Translations under genes and position numbers: made by a program
The notes under the pieces: model-generated
The model's input: the letters and a program-made list of their open reading frames with translations, nothing else
Told to the model about the DNA's origin: nothing
Databases searched by the model: none
Origin: Toxotes chatareus
Taxonomy: Eukaryota; Chordata; Actinopteri; Toxotidae
Length of the DNA stretch: 64,000 nucleotides
Assembly (NCBI GenBank): GCA_016801885.1
Contig: CM028888.1
Location: forward strand, 9,320,170-9,384,169
Direction: 5' to 3'
Shown here: positions 12,701 through 22,851 of the stretch, piece after piece
Position numbering within the stretch: position 1 is the first letter of the stretch
Layout of the letters: each line of letters starts with the position of its first letter

Positions 12701-13096
12701 GAGGAAAGGATGATCGATCCAATCATCTATGACATTTATGAGACAATATCATATAAAATGTAATATGACACGGTCATTAGCATACCTCCAAATCCAGGTC
12801 GTAGCCTGTTGTCATAGCCATCCAGTAATCTATCCAGTATACGCGTGATGTTATCCAAATAGATACTGGTCTCACTGTGTTGATTTCCCCAAACACTGCT
12901 CGCACTGTAACTAAAGTACATATGCACTAATGAAAAAATTATTTCAATAGATAAAAGACAATTGAAAAAACAGAGTTTTTCAAACGCACATCCATCCACA
13001 GTCTCTGGTTGCCGTGCGTAAAAGTGGGAGAACATGCAGAGAAAAGAGTTGTCATACTCACCAAGACAGAAATAAGCAGGTTAAAATGAAAGCCAT
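3473..13096 (-). CDS. gabra6: GABA-A receptor alpha-6-like subunit, exons 1-8 (3' end off window)
   Basis: This is a Cys-loop ligand-gated chloride channel subunit. Coding pieces are 13062-13096, 12786-12904, 12287-12354, 10978-11197, 10341-10259, 9094-8951, 8458-8306 and 3750-3473, all with AG/GT junctions and, except exon 4, matching phases. They encode a signal peptide, the N-terminal ligand-binding domain with Cys-loop CPMRLMNFPMDGHAC, M1, M2 (TTVLTMTTLSISAR), M3 and the start of the M3-M4 loop. The stretches TWKKGPLSSVEVP, LLQYDLIGQTVSSE and KSNTGEYVIMTV fit alpha6 better than alpha4 and much better than alpha1, 2, 3 or 5, as recalled from the family. Alpha6 normally serves cerebellar granule cell synaptic and extrasynaptic receptors. 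The M4 exon is not in the window. Exon 4 lacks one base, so as written the reading frame breaks. All other exons look intact. Alternative identity: an alpha4/alpha6-type paralogue. Confidence 0.86.
3751..8305 (-). other. gabra6 intron 7
   Basis: This 4.6 kb intron between the M1 and M2/M3 exons is by far the largest complete gabra6 intron here. It holds a MITE-like element at 3868-4359, a (CA)n at 4541-4558, a (TTCTC)n block near 6660-6680 and a G10 run near 7594. I see no exon or RNA gene in it. Confidence 0.8.
3868..4359. mobile_element. MITE-like element with about 120 bp terminal inverted repeats
   Basis: The left end begins CATTTTGCGAAGTACACTTA, and the right end read in reverse complement begins CATTTTGGGAAATATGCTTA. 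The two arms stay alignable for roughly 120 bases, through matched blocks such as TCAATACCACT, GCATTAAGT and GGTTAGCC/GATTAGCT. There is no ORF. The length is about 490 bp. The internal GGGGAACCAGCTAGCCTGGC stretch resembles a very abundant teleost repeat, recalled rather than searched. A related copy lies at 53800-54080. Confidence 0.8.
8306..8458 (-). CDS. gabra6: gabra6 exon 7 (M1 and start of M2, 153 nt)
   Basis: The exon begins with GEYVIMTVHFHLQRKMGFF, then M1 (FLIQTYIPCIMTVILAQVSF) and WINKESVPARTVFG leading into M2. The acceptor is GTCACAG and the donor GTAAGA from 8305. M1 reads ILAQVSFW where mammalian alpha subunits, as recalled, have ILSQVSFW. That is a conservative Ser-to-Ala difference. 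Confidence 0.96.
8951..9094 (-). CDS. gabra6: gabra6 exon 6 (144 nt, loop B/C region)
   Basis: The exon encodes YAYPISEIVYTWKKG, then PLSSVEVPQESSSLLQYDL and IGQTVSSERLKSNT. The KKGPL and KSNTG combination is the best evidence for alpha6 over alpha4. The acceptor is CTGTCTAG before 9094 and the donor GTAAGC from 8950. The phase fits both neighbours. Confidence 0.96.
10259..10341 (-). CDS. gabra6: gabra6 exon 5 (Cys-loop, 83 nt)
   Basis: This exon carries the signature Cys-loop: C-P-M-R-L-M-N-F-P-M-D-G-H-A-C, with 13 residues between the cysteines, followed by PLKFGS. The acceptor is TTCTGACAG and the donor GTGAGT. The 83 nt length equals the usual family exon and the matching beta exon at 60956-61038. 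Confidence 0.96.
10483..10503. repeat. (AAAC)n microsatellite in gabra6 intron 4
   Basis: About five tandem AAAC/CAAA units, between exons 4 and 5. Confidence 0.93.
10978..11197 (-). CDS. gabra6: gabra6 exon 4, one base short (220 nt, frameshift)
   Basis: The exon encodes EYTMDVFFRQTWIDERLKF and continues through LMVSKIWTPDTF, the loop D/A part of the binding domain. The acceptor CGTCCAG and donor GTAACAG are intact. The family exon is 221 nt, as is the paralogous gabrb2 exon in this window, but this one is 220. After TPDTF the frame turns into SGMARGR and soon stops. The expected family residues reappear in the next frame, namely F-R-N-G-K-R-S-I-S-H-N-M and on to L-Y-T-M-R. The missing base maps to the A5 run at 11071-11075 (T5 on the coding strand; T6 would restore the frame). 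The exon itself is certain. Whether the lesion is real is not. Confidence 0.92.
11071..11075 (-). other. gabra6: Single-base frameshift site in gabra6 exon 4
   Basis: A run of five T on the coding strand stands where six are required to keep the Thr-Phe-Phe-Arg reading frame. Homopolymer length is a common sequencing or assembly error class, so an artefact is the leading explanation. A true polymorphism or inactivating mutation cannot be excluded from this sequence alone. Confidence 0.85.
12287..12354 (-). CDS. gabra6: gabra6 exon 3 (68 nt)
   Basis: The length of 68 nt is the conserved size of this exon in GABA-A receptor genes. It encodes VTEVKTDIFVTSFGPVSDVE. The acceptor is CTGTAG before 12354 and the donor is GTATGT from 12286. 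It ends on a complete ATG codon, so exon 4 begins in phase 0. Confidence 0.95.
12786..12904 (-). CDS. gabra6: gabra6 exon 2 (N-terminal extracellular helix region)
   Basis: The acceptor TTACAG precedes 12904 and the donor GTATG starts at 12785. The exon encodes a weakly conserved N-terminus followed by NITRILDRLLDGYDNRLRPG, the hallmark start of the GABA-A alpha ligand-binding domain. NIT is a possible N-glycosylation sequon. It ends with one base of a Gly codon, which matches the phase of exon 3. Confidence 0.92.
13062..13096 (-). CDS. gabra6: gabra6 exon 1 coding part (signal peptide)
   Basis: The ATG at 13096-13094 opens MAFILTCLFLSC, a short hydrophobic signal peptide. The donor is TTG/GTGAGT at 13061, leaving two bases of a split Cys codon completed by exon 2. 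I prefer this start because it places 29 residues before the conserved N-I-T-R-I-L block, nearly the same as in mammalian alpha6. It also has G at -3 and G at +4. An in-frame ATG lies 54 bases upstream at 13150, preceded by an in-frame TGA, and would add 18 residues. Confidence 0.75.
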
Positions 13097-13150
13097 GCCT
13101 CGCAAACACCCCACAACAAGAAATCCCTGGTCAACTTTTAAAATCAGCAT

Positions 13151-13340
13151 ATTCCATCATTTAACGGCATGATTAAACGCGAGTCAGGTCTTCTTTGAGT
13201 TGTGAACCGTGCGAGGATATCGCGCCAGTCCAGCACGACTTGACTTCCCCTCTAGTGCGGTTGCGCCCGCCTCAGCCTGAATCGCTCAGTTGGAAAAACC
13301 TGAAGAGTTTTTAAGAGAGTGAAGAGGAGGGACGAGGGGG
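13151..13340 (-). promoter_or_regulatory. Probable gabra6 5' UTR and promoter region
   Basis: The sequence directly 5' of gabra6 exon 1 is locally rich in CpG (for example around 13195-13275) compared with the AT-rich surroundings. An in-frame stop lies just above the upstream ATG. I see no unambiguous TATA box. The transcription start is not determined. Confidence 0.4.
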
Positions 13341-14989
13341 GGCATTAACATTAACCGAACAAGGCATTTTACAAGAAATGCGCTGGTCTCAAGTGCAAGT
13401 TGGATGTTTAGAAAATGTTTGGGTGAAATTAATGACGGTTATTGTGCTTAGAAGCTTTGAAGAGAAAAGCGATGAAGATAAATAAAAACAGAGCGGGGAG
13501 GGAGAATTAGAGGAAGAAGCCTGCACAATTACAGTACTGTCATATCAATGAACAGTATACCCAGAGACCTTTTGTACGCAGTATAATTTTGATTTCATTT
13601 TGCTACCGCCTTCTTCTGCCTTTGTTACCTGTGTGAGTGCGTGTGTGAGAGAGAAAGTGCGAAACTACAGGGCTTGGCCATGCAAAGACAGAAAATTGCT
13701 ACTAGAGATAAAACATGATGAACTGTGATTCATATAGTGGTTGGGTGGTTGAGTGGAGTGGGTGGTAGATACATTTAGTGCAACTTCAAATTCACAATAT
13801 CCATAGACCAAGCGCAAGGGGAAAATACAACACTGTCAAAGCCAGCTATTCCTACTGGGCTGACATGAGTTTATTTCTGTTGCACAAACACAATTCAAGA
13901 AATTGCATCATTTTCACGGGTGCTCAGTGAAGTTGAGCTTGCAGAAGCACATCAAGCAGGGTGCACAACCATCAACTAATGGGCTATAGCACAGAGGCTA
14001 AAGAGAAAAGCAAATGTTAAACCTCAAGTCAAGTGCAAACGTGGAAATTTATACACTTTTTATTTATTTTAGTTTAAAGGTTGGATGAAAAAATTAAATC
14101 AGGGCTCTATTCAATATGATTATCGTTTGAACAAAAAGCTGGTGAACAAATAAGAAACCCAGCACAGTGTGGGATGGATCTTTTGACTGTGCTACCATTT
14201 ATGACTTAAATGACTTAAAAACATAATTATAACTCTTGCTCTGAACAACTTACTATACCCTAACTTAACCTAAACTAAAAAAAGAATTCCTGCAATAGAA
14301 AAAAAAATCTGATTCAGTGTTTTCTTACGTTCCAATTTCAGTGAGTGTCTTCATTTTATGTCTCCACTGAACAATAAACTAGAATACTTCATCCTAGTAC
14401 AGCATTACTTTTTCATTATAAGTGGTATCATAGTCATGTTATCAATAATTCATGTGAAGGGAGAAAAATATAGGATATTCTTCTGACAGCATTAAAATGT
14501 GGAGACTGATTAAGTAACATAATCCTTCAACTCTGGTCTCTTTGTACTCAAAAGACAAGTTATATAATGATCTCAAAATATGATTTATATCACACAACAC
14601 AACTACTCTGGATCGAGGGCATCCAGAGTTAGTCTTCCAAAAAAAATGAGACATTACTGTAATGTATTTGATGAATGGAAAGATTCTCCTTTGGTTTTCA
14701 CGGTACACCTCTGGTTAGTGGTAGATTTAGGTCGATAATCATAGTAAAAATGTTGTTCCACACAGACAGAGAGCATACATATTCCTCTGAGGAGTCACAC
14801 TAAAGCAGCCTCTTATGGTGCACTACACTACAGAGGATTTGGTTGGTATGGTCTGTTGTTCAGGGACATAAAACATACTTGTAGCCTTGCTGGGTGTACT
14901 GGGATCAGACCAAACATCTTTTGATATGTTTTCTTTTTCTCTGTGTTCACTCCGACCTACCCTCCAAGAGTTGGAGGAACCGAAAAAAA

Positions 14990-15140
14990 AGAGAAGTATC
15001 AGCAGTAGTAGGAGTACAAGGGGCAGGTGCAGCATTATGTATGTAGTATGGTGGAAATAGCAGTAAGAATAGTAGGAGTGGTAGACACAGTAGTAGCAGT
15101 TGCAATAGTAGGAAAAGCAGAAGCAGCAGCAGTCGCAACA
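14990..15140. repeat. Degenerate (AGT/AGC)n trinucleotide tract
   Basis: Imperfect AGTAG, AGCAG and GTAGG units recur across the block. The open frames through it are low-complexity (Leu-rich or Tyr/Cys-rich) and not credible proteins. Confidence 0.8.
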
Positions 15141-17026
15141 TAAACTAAAGTAGAACTGTAGTAGAAGCAGCTGTGGTGGCAATTGAGAGTAGATCTTATA
15201 TCATTTGTGAACAAGTTGCTGTTTGACCTTCTCTGTTGGCTTGCTGGTAAACAAAGTCATTTGACCCTAATGCTGTGATCAACTTGATCTTATCAACCAT
15301 GAGGTCAGCTCATCTGACCAACCACAGCGCACTGACCATGAAAGCCTCCTGACCTGATTCACTTTGCTGGCTCTAGCTGAGGTTGTAGATGAGCCAGGAC
15401 AAGAATGAACTTATTCTGTTCCTCACTGGTGCAAGTGAGCTTAGCATGCAATGCAATGGCTTCTGATGCCATGAGCCAGCAGAGGCTCATGTTTATAGTG
15501 CACACACATACTCATACTCACATTCACACGACGCAAACAAGAGTCATTACACCTCTATGGCTGGTACCTTTACATATCATGCAGTGGACACACCTACGCA
15601 ACCATTATTAAATTCAGCATTTTAGGCATGTAACCCATTACAAGAGTCTGTTCAGTATTCACGCAAACTTGGCACAGTACAGTACTGGACTCATACTTGA
15701 TACCGTAAGAGGTTTTCAGTTTTGTTTAGATTAGAGATGATGTTTATGCATGGACTCACATGTGTTCTTGTATATCTGCATCTCGTCTGCCTGTTTTCCC
15801 ACCTGACACCAAAGCAAATTCCTAGTAATGTGAAACCCTTTCACTTACATGGCAATAAACCTGATTATGATTTCCCGTCAGTGTAGTGAATATTTTCCAA
15901 GAAGTACAGGTTTGCTGGTTGGCTAATTGTCTGACTGGCTGGCTAAATGGCCAGTTGATAGAATGGTTGGCTGAGTACCTAGATGCATCTCCTAAATGGC
16001 TGGATGACTGACTTACAGACAGCTATTAAAATATAATGCCTGTCTACCTGACTGGATCACTGTATTCTTGGATACCAAGCCTTGAAGCCTTTACAATAAG
16101 TCTGGCAGAAAGTACAGAAGCAGATGGTTTCACTGACTCAATTGGGAGTCATGTAAATGCAGATGGTTATATGAAACAGATATTAATCCTAACCTGAAAG
16201 TCAGTGAGGATAATAGTCCGCTCAGGTGAATCCTTTTACCAGTCTTGTTGATTATCTTGCCATAGCCAACATGTTCTGACATCTCATTCTCTATTCTGTC
16301 TGACCTGCTTCATACTTTCCCTGTAATTGGTCATTAGGTTTTAAAGCCTATGTCAAGTGAACAATGTTAAATAATGGGAAGCCATTATATCTAATAGACA
16401 ATATTTCCACAAAATATAATCACTCAACTATTCATTAGACTTAAGGTCTGAACTGAGATGAAAAAGGCGCAGTGATTATGATGGATTGCAATTAGGTATG
16501 CCTCATTCCAGGAGAACAATACACCTCATATGCCAGGATGGGTAGCAATTCAATTATGTCAATTTAGGAAGTACAATTACTTTGGGAAGATAAGGGAACA
16601 TACTTCGAAATCCAATGTGTTTAGATGAAGAAAAAAAAAGCCTTCAGTAGGAGTTTGTTAATTAGTTCATTATTCAACAAAATAGGATTTAATTAAACAT
16701 TTCATGATATGTGCTCTGTATTTGATTCCCTATAACACATATCGCAGCTTCTCAAGCAGCTGGGTGCGGAGCTGGCAGATTATTGCAAGAAACTTTACAA
16801 AACTCGCTGACCTTTTGAGGGAAGAGGAGCTCTCAGATGGCAGAACCAAAGTGGGGGGTTTTGTTAAGCTGTATACTCAGTGCTAGTCATTCAGTTTTTT
16901 TCTTTAGAAAACACTGACACACACACAAGCGCAAGATGTGAGGAGAAGAAAAGAGGCTGCAGAAACAGAAAGAACCTCTCGTGCTTAAGATGTGAATGTT
17001 CTGAATGCTTTACTGTACCTCTTCTG

Positions 17027-17047
17027 TTCAGCACCACAGGCAGTTCC
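17027..17047 (+). promoter_or_regulatory. RE1/NRSF (REST)-like site, intergenic
   Basis: TTCAGCACCACAGGCAGTTCC matches the 21 bp RE1 consensus at 17 positions, and the 17-base core at all but position 14. It lies about 3.9 kb upstream of gabra6. REST represses neuronal genes outside neurons, so a site beside a neuronal receptor pair is biologically coherent. Occupancy is inferred. Confidence 0.5.
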
Positions 17048-17449
17048 AACATCCAATTTATTTGTATTATACTGAAGTACTCTACACAATGACAATTCAA
17101 AGTCACTACTAACATGCTAGTACATCGTACCTCTCAGTCCTCTTACACACTACAGCATTTCATTGCTTGTTATTATCCAAAAAAAAGTGTATTGTCTAAA
17201 CTCATTTCTGGCCACACCACAGTGTTCTATAAATACACAATATCTCCCACGTGAGATGGACCCACTGTACTTCATAAGCCTTGCCATGTGGTATCTATGG
17301 TTACCGCTTACAGTAGGAGAAACTCAGTATGTGTGGTGGAATGTGTGTCTGTGCATGTGTGTATTTCTAGACAAGAACTAAATGTCTTCACAAGATTATG
17401 AAGGTGAGGAATTTCTGGTCAGTGCTTCTAAAATTGACTTGAACACAGT

Positions 17450-17690
17450 CACAGTGTGGGTGTAGGGTAAAGTTAGAATTAAGTTCAGGTTAGTGTAAGT
17501 TCAGGTTTGCCCGTATCTAATGGTCAAAAAAGTTGAATGTTAGGGCTTGAATTTAGGAATGCTGTTTTAGGGATTAGGGTAGTGATAGAAAGTCCAGAGT
17601 TAGGAGTTAGAAAATAAATGCTGGTGCTGGTTAGAGGTTATGTATTGGCTGTTTGTGTGCCTGGGTTAGTGGTTGGATGAACATACTGTG
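17450..17690. repeat. Degenerate GGTTAG/TTAGGG-type repeat tract
   Basis: Variants of GGTTAG, GTTAGGG and GGATTAGGG recur over about 240 bp, with little else in between. They are too diverged to be a recent interstitial telomere. The tract reads as a decayed simple repeat. Confidence 0.55.
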
Positions 17691-20600
17691 TGTTTGTAAA
17701 TGTATCTGCATCATTAACCTGATTGCTTAAGACCTACATTAAACTTAGTGATTTGAAAATTTTGAAACTCAGCCCGGGCATTTTTTTTCTCTCCCTCTTG
17801 ACAACCATATCCACACATATGCAACAGCATAGCCAAACAGCAGTTCTTTAAAATCTCTTCTCCTTAGACATGATGTGCTGCACCACCTCCAGTGGATTCG
17901 ATGTCAGGGAAAAAAAAAGAATTCCACTGCAGTTTCCATGGAGACCAAACCATATCGTAGTAAGATAAAATAAATGTTGATTTTGAGAAAACAGTTGTCC
18001 TCACTGCCTCGGTTGACCTCTCTCCTGACTGCAGCCAAAAACTTTACAATGAACTGTGCTGGACAACTGCCAACAGCCTGCAGTACAGAGAGGAGTAAAG
18101 GCAGTAAAAAAAAAAAAAAAAAAACTGAACAGAAAGTCAATTCAATAAACTTTATTGCCTCAAGGTTTGTATTTGCTATTGAAATGTAAATGTTATGCAT
18201 ATAATAATTGATCTTTTCTCCATAATACACAAAACTGTCAGTGCAACACTTTCTGTAAATACAAAGACACAAAATTTGCACACACACTAATGCAGGCACA
18301 AACAGTATATATACATTATTCATTTGCACAGGTCAAGAACATATGAACACACAGAGTACATAGCACAAACATACTACACACATGACAGGAGCTGATGAAA
18401 AACAAATATGTTACCATTTCTGTGGTTAACCAGTCCAATTGACTTGAAAACTACAGGCTGCAAAAAACCCCAAACAAAAAACACTGTAACACTTAAGCAG
18501 TACAAAACAGCCAGCAGACCCCAGAGAAATACAAACAAGGCAGAAAACAAGTTGACATGAACAAAGAGAAACTGCTTTATATTTTGTAAATAATTTTAAT
18601 ATAACTGGATGTAGACTTGAGTTATATATAGACATTTTGCTCTGAGATCTCTTTTACATGTGCTTCTTTGTGTAGCTAAGCACTGCATATATGACATCTA
18701 TTAATATATGGTTGTACTGGTCACAAAAGCATTGATGTGTGTGTGCGCAAAAATATCTGTATGAATGTATCACTTTAGAAACGACTTTTTGCGTGTAACC
18801 GTTGCATTTCTATTTTAGTTGGGAATGAAAAGCTTATTTACAGTCTTTCTCATAATCTGAAACACTGCTGCAGTTCTCAATTTATACTGTGCAACATAAA
18901 AATTTCATTTGTTTTAAAAATACCATTACTCAAGTGCATTATTGAGTGCATCACAGCATCCAAAATGACAAATGTCTCTTTATCATGGCTAAAGGAAAAA
19001 CAGTCATATTTCTAAGAAACTCTGTCAATATCAAAAACACTGAAACTGTAATTCATTTCCTGCTATATTTAATAAGATGTTTCTAAAACAAAGCTCCCTG
19101 GAATAGCCACAGTGACCAGTTCACAAAAGCATCCTCACTCTGAAGTCTTAAACTCAGCCTCAAAACTATACTGATAACAAAAGGTACACTAAAATACACA
19201 CTCACACACGCATACATGCCAAACAGTAAACTACTAGAATGTGCAGGAGAGAAAAAATACTTTGAGTCCAGATACTTTGAGTTCATTGCTTTGTTCTTTC
19301 GACGCTTGTTTCTTTACAAAACACACAAATCATTTTGGTGATGCATAATTTGTTTTGACATTCTTATACATTGCCGTGCATATGATTTTTCTCCTTCAGC
19401 ACATGTAAAAATAGAGCTTTAGTGTTCAGTCTCTATGGTTACCTCTTGTAGTTATGGAAAAAGAATCAATGTCAAGTAAAAGTCAGCAAGCCTGCAGAGG
19501 TGGTACTTGGCTAACTCTGCAGAGCTGTGTCTTTGAAAGTGAGCTGATCCGATTAAGCTTGACCTGGTCAAAACAGCTGGTTGTCTGTCAAGGTTGCAAT
19601 TCATTCACCTGAATACGTTCAGGGATTGATTAACTTTAAGTACAAAAAAATATCCATGAAAACTTTTTATTCCTTATATACAGTCCCTTGATAATGCACC
19701 TCTGGCCTGCTTGTTGGGTTTATACTTGAAGAGAAATACACATTTAGAAAAGAATTTTAAATTAAATATAAAGTAAAAAGTGTAGGAGTAGGCCTTAGTT
19801 TTTTATGGCCTACATAGTATCTATTTTACAAAAGTAAGGACTCCTTTTCTAAATATCTAGTGTAGAAACCAAAGTGACCCAGTGAATGGCCCCAAGTGTA
19901 GCTCTCTGTGTTACGGTGGCTTCTGATCTTTCCAATCTGCAGGTGGCATGGGGGAATGGCAACACTAGAAGCCAATCATCCTGTGTCACCGACTAAATCA
20001 TCACTTCTGACGCCAAGACACCAAAAGAAGGGGCTTTTGGCAGTGGCACTCAAATAATCCTTCTATCCTTTCCTCCCTCCTTCATTCCCTCCATCTTTCC
20101 ACCCGTTCCAACTGTGGCTAAAGCTGACACTCACCCTGGACTCCTGTCAGCAGTTCTGGCAATGATGACCAACGTCTGTCAGGGGCACACTGAAAGACTG
20201 AGTGAGAGAGAGATGAAGAGAGAGAGAGTGTGGTGGTAGGCAAGGAACTGGCCAACTATCTGTTTTGGTGCTAGTTAGTCAGGGAAGGACACTGCAACCT
20301 TGAAGGTAGCAGGTGGCGCCTCCTCTGGTAGAGGGAGGGTAATGAGGCATAAAGGTTGGCTGATGGACTTCGTTTGTCCTGCTTATCTACACTTCAGAGG
20401 TTGAAACCACCACCGTGACATTTTTGCCTTGGACAGGTGAAAATCCTGGCCAACAGCAACCCTCTGGTGGTGCCAGGGCCTGCATGGAACAGGACACATC
20501 CAGGGCCTGAGCATTTAAAACTCCAAAGATGATGAGCTGTTTTGCCTGCAGTAAGGGTGAACAGTGATGGATGGAGTGCAGCCACTGTAGATAGCATAGT

Positions 20601-22829
20601 GGACTGCAGATCTGGGAGATATGGTGACAAATACATGAACATCACAATTGGTGGAAGTGTCAGACCATCAAGGCCTTGCAGCAGAAAAAAAAAGTCTCAT
20701 GCTGGTATCTCAATTGTCAGCAGAGGATTGATGAGTGTGTTTCTCATTTCTAACTAATGACATTTGAATGAGCTGGGAATACATTTGATGTTTCGACATG
20801 AGTAATCTGTAGTCACTACTACAGTGTTACATGAGTACTCAGTACTCATTGTTTGGGCTACACCCTTCTTCGATGTCAGCTTTGAATTTTGAACTACACA
20901 ACTGTAAAGTTTTGTGTCTGCATCTATGATGGTTGTGATGTGTCGCTGTCGCAGCTGGTAACAACCACTGGGTACTCATGGGTCAGAACACGATGCTGAC
21001 TGGCGTCACCGCAGCTCTTGGCAAGTAAAGGAAGGAAGTTTGATGTTGAACTCGCAATGTTTTCTCTAGACTAGTAAGTAAACAGCTGTTAATGCTAAAA
21101 CTGTAGTGATAGCAAAAACTGGCATGTAGCGCCTTTAAAGCTTTTCAGTGTTGTGTTGTCGGCTCCTACTGAACACAAAATGTCTTCCAAATTTTACGTG
21201 ATCACCACATAATGTTTTGCAGCATTTGAATCAAATACAAACTACAGTTTTACAGTTTGTTTTTTGCTTAAGTTCCCAACACTGTCAATCAAATCTGATC
21301 AAACTGCTTTAACTCTGAATGTTGCATGTTAAAATATTTAATGTTTAAATGTTTAATGCTGTACAGTAATGCTTCAGATGTGAAACCAAATTTTCAGGGG
21401 CTCTAAAGGAAAACAACAATTTATTACCACATGGGTTTCATTTTGCAATGGTTATCACGTCTATAGGTCATAATAACAACTTTCCAAAGTCATTTGTCAG
21501 ATCTCAGAATGCAGAAAAAATGTCGGTTCAACAAGCTGATAGTCAGCAATCTGACAGAGAAAACAAAGGCAAACCATAAAATTTAAATCCAAATTGCCTG
21601 TTGTACATGTTCATTAACGTTTACAGCCCGACTTTGGTATGTACATCATTTCCTTGTCAACTATAATTACGCTGGTCATAAGTTGTTGTTTTTTCGGTTT
21701 CTGAATTCTCTTGGTGTCTCGTTGACCTAAATACTCTCCTTGTCAAGAATTAGAAGGCCATCATTTGAATGTGCCTTCCACAGGCCTTTAATAGAGCTCT
21801 CCTGCTGAGTTAAGGAGCTCTAATCAGCGATGTCAATGCCGTAATTGCGGTACACATAAAAGTGAAATACAGAGAGGTGTTTTAATTACAGGGAAAGGCA
21901 GACTGCAATTTTCATTTCTGGCTGACAAATTGTGTTTAATTATACTATAAATGTTATGTATGTTAACTGTTGAAGCTTATGGTGTTTGGTCATTTTTGAT
22001 GTGACAGTGCAGCATGCATGAATTCTAGATAGATAGATAGATTATTGCATCTAAACAGTGTTTATGGCCATTTCAAAGACACAAACATGACAATAAGTTG
22101 GTGAAATGATGCCACTGTATTATGCCCATGTGCTCTGGCATATTGCCGCTCCATCTCTGCGGGGTTGGATGGATATCTGACAGTCGATTCATGGGAGGTG
22201 TTACCTGCTGAGAACAGACCAGGTGCAAACTCCACAGTAAGACCACAAGCTGTAGAGGTTTATTAAGCACTACATAGTAATCCACCCTCTTCCCTTACCA
22301 CCTTCCCTCTGGACGTGCCTGAAATGTGTAAATAAATAAGAGCTGATTGCACTGGCTTTATTAGTTAGCCAGTATTTGGCGAGATTTTACAACAGCTTTA
22401 GCAAGATTTAATTGAGGAAACATTCATTAATGAGACATGTGGTGGGTAGAGATAGAATTATAGTCGCACCACTTTGCATGGATAAACCCCACATCATGAT
22501 AAATATGAACCTGCTCTTGTAATGAAATTGTCTTTTTAGACACATATAATGATAGAGGATGAATCAAAACCTTCCCACAATGTCTCAGAAAACCCCAAAT
22601 CTTTAAGCACCAAAAGAATAAAAAGCTTCATAAGAATCCTTATTAAATCATCACTGTGGGGGACTCAGCTCATATTCACAATAGATTTTGACAAGGCAAA
22701 AAAACTGCCCTAACAGTTAGTAACAGTTGATGTCGGTAGTTGAGTGTTTTCATTATATTGTTTATTACAAAAACAAAAGTCAATGTCATGGCAGAAAAAT
22801 GGACTGAGATGCGTTATCTTGTACTCAGG

Positions 22830-22851
22830 CACACACACACACACACACACA
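22830..22851. repeat. (CA)n microsatellite
   Basis: About eleven tandem CA units. Confidence 0.96.

Larger units (their letters stand above)
8459..13061 (-). other. gabra6 introns 1-6 (between listed exons)
   Basis: The introns are 157, 431, 1089, 636, 1164 and 492 bp from 5' to 3'. Intron 3 (11198-12286) has a decayed trinucleotide tract near 11228-11300. Intron 4 has (AAAC)n outside it in intron 5's neighbourhood at 10487-10503 and two similar 30 bp stretches around GCTTTCCAGG at 10786-10816 and 10895-10925. No other gene is seen. Confidence 0.75.
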
